Positions 54,501 to 64,000 of a stretch of DNA of 64,000 nucleotides are shown here, piece by piece. The stretch comes from Portulaca oleracea (Eukaryota > Streptophyta > Magnoliopsida > Caryophyllales > Portulacaceae). Made by a program: the position numbers and the translations under genes. A model generated the notes under the pieces. The model saw only the letters and a program-made list of their open reading frames with translations, ran no database searches and had not been told where the DNA came from. Positions within the stretch are counted from its first letter, which is position 1. Each line of letters starts with the position of its first letter. The stretch lies in contig CM055870.1 in NCBI GenBank assembly GCA_029582165.1, positions 4,427,332 through 4,491,331 on the forward strand. The letters are read 5' to 3'.

Positions 54501-56461
54501 GCATATTAATTGTCGTCTTTAGAAATTTTGCAGTCAAATATTCAAATTCTTGACTATAAATTTCTCAATACATACAATGTCTTGTTAGTAGTTACATCAA
54601 ATTATTACCATTAGATTCGTAACGAAAAATACTATCATAAAAATAATACTGCAATTGTTAGTATAATATTATATAAAAACTTATCAATCGATCAAAGAGT
54701 GACATTGAAGACAGTGACAATCAAATACAGTATATATTAATATGAAATAGAGGGAGTATTTCATTATTTCCGATAGAAAATGAAAATAAAATTGTGTCAA
54801 TACATTAGCCATTATAATTGTAAGAACCATATGCATGCATTTCAAGATGAATTGATTGCATTATAGTGGACATTGGACCACCCTAACTTAACTTTGAAGG
54901 ATGAAATTTATCACTATAATTATAATTGGACAGGGGAAAATACTGACATGCAATGGCACAAAATGATCATGTTTTCACACAAAAATCTAAGATTTTTCCC
55001 TTTCTTATTTTTTTATTTTTTATCTCTTGATCAACAAAATCTAAGTTGAATTTTGGTTAGTGGGCGTACGAAAGCTTAAAATCCAGTACAAAATTTTATT
55101 CTTTGGTTCTTTCTTTTTGGCCCTTTTTTCACGTTTGCAGGATTCTATTCTCCTTTTTCTTTATTATTATTCTCTTCTCCACCTTTTTTTTAGCTACATA
55201 TATTCACAAAGTCAAATTACATTTTATTTTCTGTTTAATTTGCTTAGAATCACACAAAAAAATATCCTACAGCAAATAGAAAATCCACCCAAAAACTATG
55301 GGCAATATTGTAAGTATGTTCCCCTTTTTAGAAAATCCACCCAAAAACTATGGGCAATAGAAAATCCACCCTGGTCCTAGTATTTTAGATAGCAGATAGC
55401 GGTTTAAGTAGCAGATAGCGGATGACTGTTCAAATGAGAATTATTTCGGTAAATTTAGCGGTTGAATTAACATATTAACGTGAATTGACATTAAAGAATA
55501 TCAATAATTTCCAAGGATAAAATCAACAAAGGGTATTTTTTTTTTACCAAAAAATATGAAACGCTACTCCAAACGTTAAATGTTAACTTTATTAGCGTTT
55601 CACAAAACGCTAAACGCTCCTCAAAATGCTAGTTTCCCGAACATTAATATTTATGCAACTAGAGTTTTAATTTGACCAATACGCTAAACATTACCCCAAA
55701 CGCTACAGTCGAACACAACCTAAATGTGTAGAATTATCTATGTGTAGAATTATCTATACTAGCAATTGAAGAACAAAAACTCATTATTTTTTTGTATTAT
55801 TATTAGGGTATTCAAGCTCAAAGAGGGACATTTATTTTAAGAAGTTGGAGTATAATCTAACATAATTTTTAAGACAAGAGACAAGAATCTTGGCCCTCAA
55901 ATAAAATTATTACAAAGTAGGATTATGCATGTTATAATAAACCTAGCAACCTTCCTTTTTACGGCTCATTGTTCTTCACCTACCCTACCCTAGCTAGTAG
56001 TATTCATTATGCACAATCTTAATTAGCACACTTGATTAATTACTTGATTAAAATTGATTTTGCTTAGTTTTCCCTTTTGGTAGGATCCGAAGCATGGAAA
56101 CTGGTGGCTTGAATTTGGATCCGGGATCCTAGTCGGGTATTGGCCCGCATTTTTGTTCACCCACCTACAAAAGCACGCAAGTATGGTTCAATTTGGAGGC
56201 GAAATTGTCAACTCAAGGTCCGACGGGTTTCACACTTCGACCCAAATGGGAAGTGGGCATTTTCCGAGCGAGGGGTTCGGAAAAGCCTCCTATTTTCGAA
56301 ATTTACAGACAGTAGATTGGGATAATAGTTTGGTTCCTTTGTCCAATCTTCAAGTTTTGGCGGATCATCCGAATTGTTACGATATTAAGGGCGGTGTTAA
56401 TAATGTTTGGGGTGATTATTTTTATTACGGAGGGCCTGGTAGAAATGTTAAGTGCCCTTAG
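51542..56461 (+). CDS. Secreted neprosin-domain (DUF239) protein, 438 residues
   Basis: Plant family with an N-terminal activation-peptide domain (DUF4409) and a C-terminal neprosin domain (DUF239). Pitcher-plant neprosin is a glutamic peptidase that cuts after proline. Exons: 51542-51796, 51900-51986, 52506-52736, 53733-53897, 54078-54131, 54312-54458, 56084-56461, all in phase. Residues 1-36 form a signal peptide (FVLFLLVFS core). Residues ~57-114 hold DUF4409 words ([31 protein letters not shown]). A basic and Ser-rich linker ends at [12 protein letters not shown]. The neprosin domain runs from [20 protein letters not shown] to the end. Glu242 (EAGWQ) and Glu353 (FGGEI) are candidate catalytic acids, inferred from conservation rather than checked against a structure. 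Intron 4 seems to use a GC donor. It is likely exported to the wall or apoplast. The substrate is unknown. Confidence 0.92.
55277..55371 (+). repeat. Direct repeat of 30 bp in neprosin intron 6
   Basis: TAGAAAATCCACCCAAAAAC plus TATGGGCAAT occurs without change at 55277-55306 and 55329-55358. A third, partial copy follows at once (AGAAAATCCACCC). The 22-bp spacer is unrelated. Confidence 0.85.
55379..55735. mobile_element. Candidate MITE in neprosin intron 6
   Basis: AGCAGATAGCGGTTTAAGTA at the left and CAAACGCTACAGTCGAACAC at the right, with internal AACGCTA/TAGCGTT words in both orientations, suggest an inverted-repeat element. No clear target duplication was found. Confidence 0.4.
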
Positions 56462-57752
56462 CTAGAGGGCAGAGTGTTTTTTTTTTCAAATTATTATTTT
56501 GTTTTTTGTGTGGAAGCTTTTGGGGGGTTTTCTCTCAAAGTTTTGAGGGGGTTTATATTCTTATATGGTATTTATTTTCTTAGTTTGATAGGTGATCTTT
56601 TGATCACACTACATTTTTGATATCCTTTGTGTAAATTTCTGAGAAAAGAAAAGGTGAATATAATTTATTTTTTTTAAGAAAGGACTCTTTGCTTTCTTAG
56701 TTTGTTTGTTTTCTTTATTTTTGTTAATTACCCAAATATCCTCTTCCTCTCAATTCTCATCACTGAATAACCATTTAATGCATAAAGGAGGGACTGCTTT
56801 AGTGCTTCCCTCAAAGAATATTAGCCATGCATTGATTAAAATTTGAAAGTATTGGATACAAAGAGGATACACCCCTCCCTCTTGTTACCTATGGCAGAGT
56901 CTTTTTTGCAGAACAGTGCATTTTTTTTTATGCTATATTTCAGCTTTGTAAAAGCCTTGAATAATCCAGAAAATAATATCCTTGCTTAGACTTAGAGTGA
57001 GGTAAATTTTGAGAATGCATGCAAATAAAGACTAGTCCATTAACTCAAAAGCGCACTGCAATTGAGAAGGGGTTTTGGCTGGCAATTACATATGCGAGTG
57101 ATTGGAAATAATTTAAACTGATTTTTTGGTTGACATTATGATATTCTTTTAACCTATTTACTGTCACTAAACCTTTTTTCTATTTTTAACAATCAAAAAT
57201 CCCAAATTTAGTACCTAAAATAGAAAAAAAAGTTTAATGACAATAATAAATAGGTTAAAAACAGTTTGAATGATTTCCAATCATTCGCTTATTAATACAG
57301 AATTACAAATTAATTGGAGCCAAAATTGGAATAATTGCAAAATTTATTGGAGCTGCAAAGTCAGTGTTTTCATAATCAAGCTGAAGAAGCTCCTTCTCAG
57401 CCAACAGTAGGCACTAAGATTTTGAGTATAAAAATACATTCATCATCTGTTCAGAAACTGAACCAGTAAACAAGCTCAGCAATCTGCATATTCAAGATAG
57501 TAAGGCTACAAAATAAACCTACAAATCCAGACATCACATCTAAAAAGTATAAGCCCGATGATACCTATTTAAGCCTTTGCCTGCTCCAACTGCATGATCA
57601 AACAAACAAAAGAACAGGGAGTTGAGCTCGATTTCATCCATGAATAATCTGTTATTGAATCGTCGCCACAAGAATTTGAATCGACTTACCCCCCCAAAAG
57701 TTTATGGCCTCCAGAATTACAATGTCAACCAACCAAAACGAGGATTTGTTCT
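56462..57752. other. Intergenic region between two converging genes
   Basis: The 3' ends of the neprosin-domain gene (+) and the PPR gene (-) face each other across 1.3 kb. The 3' UTRs must lie here. No other gene was seen. Confidence 0.5.
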
Positions 57753-60700
57753 TCATTCAGTGCAAATGGTGTCGAGCAACTTCTTACATTCCTCACTGAC
57801 CTCCACATTTTCCATCTTCAAGCGTCGCACCATGGAAGGACTAGTCTTCCCAGCGGCTGCGTACGTCCTTATCAACGGCTCAAACACCTCGGGTCCCACT
57901 CTTTCCTTGACTTTCTTCACCAACTCCAAAAGCCCTTCGGCCCCGTCGACGTCCTTCTCCTTTTCAAAGTGCCCCATCAACGCGCCCACAACCTCGGGTG
58001 ATGGGACCCACTTCTTCCCGTCCCGTCTGCCAATGGAGATTGCGTTCTCAACGCACTTGACAGCTGACTCGATCTCTCCCTTTTTCAGGTGGTGGTCTAG
58101 GAAGATCTCCCATGTTTTAGCATTTGGTCTGGCCCCACGTGTCTCGTGGGCCCGCTTTCTGAGCTCGAGAGCCTTCTCCACCGAGCCGCCCTTGATGTAG
58201 GCTTCCATGAGGACATTCGGGACCCGGATGTCGTAGTTAGTGCAGCCGATTTCCCACTCTTTGAAGCACTTCTCAGCACCCGGGAGATCCTTCAAGTCAA
58301 CTAGCACTTTGACCATGTTCAAGTAGGCCACGTTTGGGGTTTTGGGAAACGCCAGCCTCAAAGAGCGCCACACTCGGTAAACCTCGAGCAAATTCCCGGT
58401 TCTTCCGTACAAGGTAATGAGGAACTGATAAGGTTGGAGCTCCCGTGAGGTGTTCCGCTTCTCGAGCTCCTTCAGAGCATTTTCAGCTTTGTCTTTCATG
58501 CCTGCATTCGTGTAGATTGAAGCTAAATTACTGTATGTTGTCCAGTCCTCGGCTACTCTCCCATCCCGCTTCATCTCATCCAAGATCCTCTCTACTCCAT
58601 GGATGTCTTTCAATGCTGCCAAGGCCCTCATCCACACATTGTATGTGTAGGTTTGCATCTCGATATCGGAGGATTTCATTTCTTGTATCAAGGCTGGGAC
58701 TTTTTCGGGATTGCCAGTCTTTGTGTAGAGAGTCATAAGGCTGTTGTATGACATGGCTGTTATGGGAAGTCCGAGTTCCTTCATCTTCTCCATGAGTGCT
58801 TCGGCTTTCTCTGACATCAGCTCCTTGCAGTAACAGTTGAGGAGGGCGCCGTAACATTCAATGTTTTTTGATGCTTCGGGAAGATCAATGAAGTAATTCT
58901 CCGCTGCTGGGATGCCGTGAGTCTTGGCAATAAGATCGAGATGGATAGCTTGGTCGCTAACAGTCATGTTCATGCCCCTCTCAGCCATAGTGTCTGAAAG
59001 CTGCATGTTAACTTACGGCATCAGCTTTGGGAAAATGATGATAAATAGAAGTACGATAAAAAAAAATAAAAAAAAAATAAAAAAAACTGCGCTTCCAAAC
59101 ATAAAAACACCATGTTGTTTTCAATACAACACTTGGATAGCACTGCCATAATCCAAGAAAGCTTCCTGCTTATACCAGTACTGTCTCCTAATTCATGGCA
59201 TGAATGGAGAGATGTAGAAATTCTTAAAACGAAGTCCTTCGTATACATTATCCAGAATCACCCAAGATATGCCTCCAGAGATCTTCTTGCAGCTGGATAT
59301 CTTAATAAAACCTTTTGTTCATAGATCAGTGCTTTTTATTATATTAGCTACTGATCCGTCTTCCACCACTGTTGCCCAGTACTTGCATGCTTATGTCAAA
59401 TTTTTGCAAGAGAAGGAACAGACCTATTAGAGGAAACTGCATACTACTAGTAGAACAAGCTGGTTATCTGCAGGTAAGCCTTGGACCATTTGATGCAACA
59501 TAGAAACACATAGTTAGAAAAAGGGCCAAAGTATCCTGGAATCTAAGACACAGGGAGCAAGGCAAAGGTTCATGCATCATACATATGAGGCCCATATGTA
59601 TGCTAAAATGTTTTGCAGTTTTCATATCCCTACTTACTTCCAGGCAATTGTTATTCTCCTATATATTGAAAAGTTAAAACTATATTCCTAAGACACACAA
59701 TAACTAAACACTTGAATACTTGATAGATCTTTTTCTTCTTATGTTTTCTTCTTCTGTTTTATTTATTCTTTCGTTTATTTATTTATTTTTTTTTTTTTTT
59801 TGGGGGGGGGGGGGGGGTGGGGGGGTGTTCAAAGCTTACGTTCTGGCTACTCAACCTGTGATTCAGCAATTATGGCTTCAATTAATCCAACTCTCAGTGT
59901 GGGAATTGTTATGAAGAAAACTCGCACAGTTGTCCTAGTCGATGGATGCAGACCATACTACTGGCTAGGCTACATGTGCATAATGTGATTCAACAATTAT
60001 GGTTTCTTGAGTTTGGCTCTTCAGTTTGGGTTTAATTAAGGAACATTTTATGAATGTCCAACATCTTACCTCTTAATTGAAGCCCTCCCCCCTTTTGCCA
60101 ATATAAATGACCAAGCCCAGGTGATTGCACTGTCCCATCTCAGCCAATCAAGTTAAAGACTCACATTGGGGTACAGTTTTCAGAATTAATACCCTCAACC
60201 TTTCCTAGAACACATATCATTGCTATTCGCATTCGGCTAAGCTCAAACAAAAAAAGATAGAGAGGAACCCCAAATGTGGATTTGAGGTTAGCGGATCAAA
60301 GTCTACACGCTCAAGGCTCAAATACATACACATCCCAGAAGTCATTCACACAGAATCATAGCAGCTTACGCTCTACCAGCACTACAATCAAATATCAGAC
60401 AAAACCCGTAAAACATATGCCCTTATTGCCAAGCCCCTATATCCTAGATTGCACTTCAATACTATCAGTCCACAAGAAATAAACGCCATCTCAAGAAAGA
60501 AGTACCCTAAGCAAAATCATATATTCATACGAAACAAGCATGCAGTAACCCTAAATTCCAGCAACAACAGTCCCAACTCGTAAGTCATATGGTCATATCG
60601 CTATATTCTATCCCATGAGTCTTTTAGGTCTCCTAAGCTCCTCAAGCATAGAAATTTGGAAGCATACCAATCCAAATTGGCTGCATAACTTTATCTTACA

Positions 60701-61363
60701 TCATCTGAAAGGTCACAAATTAAAGCCCCTTCCCTGCAGTACATCACATACACATAAACTAACACAATGACAAAGCATTGCTTAAGCAATTCCCAAATTC
60801 AACAGTGCAGCATCAATCAAACAATAACCTTCTCAACAGGACTCCAAGTCTCCAACTACATTCAAAGACCTAAACACAAATTCCATCAAATAAATTCCGA
60901 GTTCAGTTCTGTTTTTCACTAAAGACAATGAAAATCTAAGCTCAAAGCATTCACAATCGAGCGGAGTGAAGTTGCAAATCGCAACAATAAAATAAATTCC
61001 ATCAACCACATTACTTTGAATCATCAATTTCCTCCTATAATCCGATGCAATAGTACTATACTACCGACATGAATGAAAAACAAAGCAAGCATTTGTGACG
61101 ATCTTCGAAAAAAACTTGGTAAGATGAAGGCGTACCTTGAGAGCAGCATAGTAATGCTTGCGATCACGAAGCTTCTTAATGGTATCACCAACCTCCCATT
61201 TGTAGGCATTTTTGCGACTCTTGAGGAACAAATTCAATTGACGACGAACACTGATCTCATCTCCGCCTTCTTTGAAGAGCCGATTGTAGAGAGCTTCTTC
61301 AAGGTACTTCTTCGACCTATTCGCGATGTTCTTCGTCCTCCCCTTCAATGTAATCGTCGCCAT
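57753..61363 (-). CDS. Pentatricopeptide-repeat protein, At1g60770-like
   Basis: PPR proteins bind organellar RNA in a sequence-specific way. Members of this small-exon subgroup lack the editing domains. Exons: 61136-61363 (76 codons) and 57753-59000 (415 codons), joined by a 2135-bp GT-AG intron. The product has 491 residues, the length I recall for Arabidopsis At1g60770. The N-terminus (KNIANRSKKYLEEALYNRLF, YKWEVGDTIKKLR) and the core (MSYNSLMTLYTKTG, TYTYNVWMRALAA, DWTTYSNLASIY, AYQFLITLYGRTG) agree with that protein. The PPR motifs are tandem from about residue 126, and the tail FEPLIRTYAAAGK, RRLKMENVEVSEE is conserved. The start is the only in-frame ATG before the conserved block. It probably acts in mitochondria, but the target RNA is unknown. 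Confidence 0.95.
59786..59825. repeat. T-tract followed by G-tract in the PPR intron
   Basis: Sixteen T run straight into ~24 G with one interruption on the plus strand, which reads as a C-run then an A-run in the PPR transcript. A similar T/G junction lies in GWD intron 20 at 10727-10754. Confidence 0.9.
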
Positions 61364-61660
61364 TTTTGTACGAATCTGAGCTCAGAAGAAGGATTTCAAT
61401 TCGTTAGGGTTTTAGGGTTTTTCGATTTTGCAGGGTGTCGAAAATGAGTTCTTGCAGGCGGGTGAGTGTGAGACTGAGAGAGTGGCTAAATGTGAAGATG
61501 GGCCTGGGCCATACCCATGATATTTTTGGGCTCATTCTGGTTTTTTCTTTTTTATGGGCCATCCGTAACATAATAATGGCTTTGATTTTCTCTGGTGAAT
61601 GGGCCATTACATTTTTTTTAGCGAACCACTTGGAGCGGCCCACCAATTTTACTCAATAAA
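61364..61660 (-). promoter_or_regulatory. Upstream region of the PPR gene
   Basis: The 5' flank on the minus strand, between the start codon and the SINE target duplication. No TATA box was clear. The transcription start was not identified. Confidence 0.3.
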
Positions 61661-61842
61661 AAAGTGCCCAGTGCACAAAGCGCTCTTGCAAATGCGGGTT
61701 CAATGAAATGTCTCACCACAAGGTGTAATATAGACAAATTTTACTTTGCATTTAGACAAGAGGCTGCTTCTAGGGCTCGAACTCATGTCTCATGATCACA
61801 CGATAACAACTCAATTGTTGCGCCAGTCACCAAGGCTCCCTT
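61661..61842 (-). mobile_element. tRNA-derived SINE (Au-like) with target duplication
   Basis: On the minus strand the element begins GGGAGCCTTGGTGACTGGCG, with an A-box-like segment, then GAGTTCGAGCCCTAGAAGC (B-box), CAGCCTCTTGTCTAAATGCA and a 3' body. The order matches plant Au-type SINEs as I know them. The flanks CAATTTTACTCAATAA (61645-61660) and CAATTCTACTCAATAA (61843-61858) form a 16-bp target duplication with one difference. It sits ~300 bp upstream of the PPR start codon. Confidence 0.8.
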
Positions 61843-61858
61843 TCAATTCTACTCAATA

Positions 61859-64000
61859 AGAACCTGAATTTGAATCTTTTATGTTCAATGGCCGAGTTTT
61901 ATCCTTGATTTACTTTGCAGAGTTACAAGTAATGAGATCTTTTACTACTTTACACCATCATTCGTTGAGGTCGCCTGTCAAAATTGTTAGCACACGACTT
62001 TTACTGGGTGGGAGCAATGAAATTTAGGTTGGGTCAAGCTAAACATTGATGATTTCATGATTTTATCATTCAGAGAAGAGCAGACGAGCAATAATTCAAT
62101 TCATCCTTCGAGATCATTTTGGCAAATGTTTTTATGCAACTCCCTACAAATTTACTAAAGAACCTATCATTTTGGCTGAAACTTTGATTTGGGGCATCAA
62201 AATAGCTTCAAGCAAATCATAGAAAAGTTTAAATTGCGAGTGATAGTCTCATTAATCAATGATCATCTTGCTTTGACTAAAAAAAGACAAGTCAACGCGT
62301 CTATATTTATATCAGTGCTAATATGATACTCCAAATAATGTTAATTTAACATTATTTAGTGATACCCCCAAACTTCTTTGATAATTAAACATGATAAAAA
62401 TATGAACAATGTGAGTTCAAGGCACTAAGGCACCTTTACATTGACATTGACTAATGAGAGTATGAGACATGTTATAAGATTCCTCAAGGACTAATCACGT
62501 GGTTTAAGTCAAATTAAAGTGGCTAATGGTGATTAAAGTACTAATCTTTGTCCAGAATGTTCTAGCAAAACGTGGCGTATTAATAATTGAGACTTTGGGA
62601 TAAAGCAAGTGCTTTCAAAAGAGAAATCCTTTTTTTAATCATATTTTTCCTCACCACTAATATTTCATCCATAAATTAATTTTATTATATTACACAAGTT
62701 TAGGAAAAATGTCAAAATTGTTTTCTTTTGCCCCCACGGAAACTATTCTTCACATCACACTCCACATTTTGTCTGTTTCAATTTTTTCTACATAAATCCT
62801 TTTTTTTTTTTTTTTGCGGGGAAGGTAAGCTAAAATACCTAATTATCTAGCAAAATTTAGTATAACTTATAGAAAAGATAAATATAACGACTTGTAAATT
62901 ATAGTATATTAGTATATAGGGCAAAAATTCATTATGGTAATATTTGAACTCCTCAATTATTGATCAATTAATCAATGAAAAGACAAATAATTTATATTAA
63001 TTTTGATTAAGAAAAGGCCCATGACATTTGTAGTTTAAAAAATATAAAAGCTTCTATTTGTTGGAACAAATCTTTTAATTCTTTTTCTTTTTGAAATACA
63101 CAAATTTTTTGAAATTGTTGCTTCTCTAAACATGTGAATGCAAGAACGTTACAGTACTACTCTCTCTTTATGATATACAGTAAATATAAACTAGATCTTT
63201 GATAATGAAGATAAATAAAAAAAGCTAATAATATTTGTAATCTTTTTTTTTTTTTTATATAGGTTTTGTTTAAGATCTTGTCATGTGATATTTGGAGTGG
63301 TATTTAGACAAATAGACAATGATAGTGATATAATTGGGCTACAAGTTCCAAGGAGCTGAAATTTCCAAAATTATTATTTTTAGTATTTTAAAATGGGCTT
63401 TGCTCATAAACCTACTTAAAACTTTCAAGTTGGGCTTCCAAATCAATATCACTTTACTTTTCAAGAACCTTGCTTGACTATTTAAATATTAATACTACTA
63501 GTATTAATTAATTTGGGAGATAATTTTTTAGTGTATTGCTTGACCATTTAATGATACTATTTTCAACTAATATATAGGATGTTGCTTAATTATATTAAAA
63601 GATTAATGATCTTGCATAAAAAAAAAGAAAAAGATTAATGGTCAGAGTTTTTAAGATTTTAACCAATGTGTAAATTTAAGCCATAGGAAAAGGCAAAGAA
63701 AGCATGAGTTAGCTAAATTTTAGTTCTTTATAAATCAACAACAATGGACCTCTTTGGTAATCAATTCATTGAGATAGCTTTTATCTGTTTGAACAATTTT
63801 GATTTTTTCACCAATTTTGATAAATAACTTTTCATATTAAATGTTTGGATTCAATTAATTAGTTTTCAAAAAACTACTTGAACAAACTTTTTAAAATAAC
63901 TTTTTACAAATAACTACCTTACCGAACATTTTTCTTACGTTAAATCATAATCTAGACGGTTAAAATTAAATAAGTAATCCAAACTATTTTCTATCACTTG
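61859..64000. other. AT-rich intergenic DNA to the window end
   Basis: No gene was seen. A block of AACTTTT/AAAAGTT words with TTTGG ends at 63740-63940 resembles the GTTTGG-ended MITEs. Poly-T tracts occur near 62802 and 63244. Confidence 0.4.

Noticed and set aside
57622..58200. A 192-residue plus-strand ORF
   Set aside because: It lies antisense to the PPR exon 2, which has clear family similarity. The plus-strand ORF has none and is a shadow.
61661..61842. A tRNA gene on the minus strand
   Set aside because: Box A and B are present but the stems do not close, and a SINE body and target duplication follow.

Overview
The window is nuclear DNA from a flowering plant, most likely a eudicot. 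The evidence is long genes split by many short AT-rich introns, plant-only protein families, and intergenic DNA crowded with MITEs (short non-autonomous inverted-repeat transposons), SINEs and microsatellites. The species cannot be fixed from sequence alone. Nothing looks bacterial or viral.

Six protein-coding genes can be modelled. From left to right: (1) 3192-15828 (+), plastid alpha-glucan water dikinase, complete in 33 exons and 1475 codons. (2) 23835-24359 (+), an intronless 174-residue protein I cannot place with confidence. Its TATA box touches a ~570-bp foldback and its 3' UTR holds a (TA)60 tract. (3) 27374-34177 (+), a CNGC15-like cyclic-nucleotide-gated channel of 616 residues whose pore filter departs from the usual GQN. 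(4) 37600-43036 (-), NAD(H)-dependent glutamate dehydrogenase, complete at 411 residues in 8 exons. (5) 51542-56461 (+), a secreted neprosin-domain (DUF239) protein of 438 residues in 7 exons, with one apparent GC-AG intron. (6) 57753-61363 (-), a pentatricopeptide-repeat protein of 491 residues in two exons, a close match in length and sequence to Arabidopsis At1g60770.

Region by region: 1-3191 holds transposon debris and the GWD promoter and leader. 15829-23150 is gene-poor. It contains a decayed copy of the 5' end of the CNGC gene, 5S-rRNA-derived sequence, a hAT-type element with a perfect 8-bp target duplication, and a ~400-bp segment present twice. 24570-27370 is intergenic with another hAT-type element. 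34178-37599 holds a tandem array of ~220-290-bp units with embedded ATT microsatellites. 43037-51170 is gene-free, with MITEs, a tRNA-derived SINE and a Harbinger-like element. 61364-64000 contains a SINE with target-site duplication and otherwise AT-rich DNA.

The genes are ordinary, independently transcribed plant loci (starch phosphorylation, ion transport, nitrogen metabolism, a secreted peptidase-family protein, organellar RNA metabolism). I see no clustered pathway. The most unusual signal is the CNGC pore. The bases for the canonical LGQ filter are present at the exon start but are read in another frame, giving W-D-N. This is the result of two offsetting length changes around the splice site, and all flanking exons remain open. 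Exon coordinates were worked out by hand from splice consensus, reading phase and family similarity. They have not been tested against transcripts.
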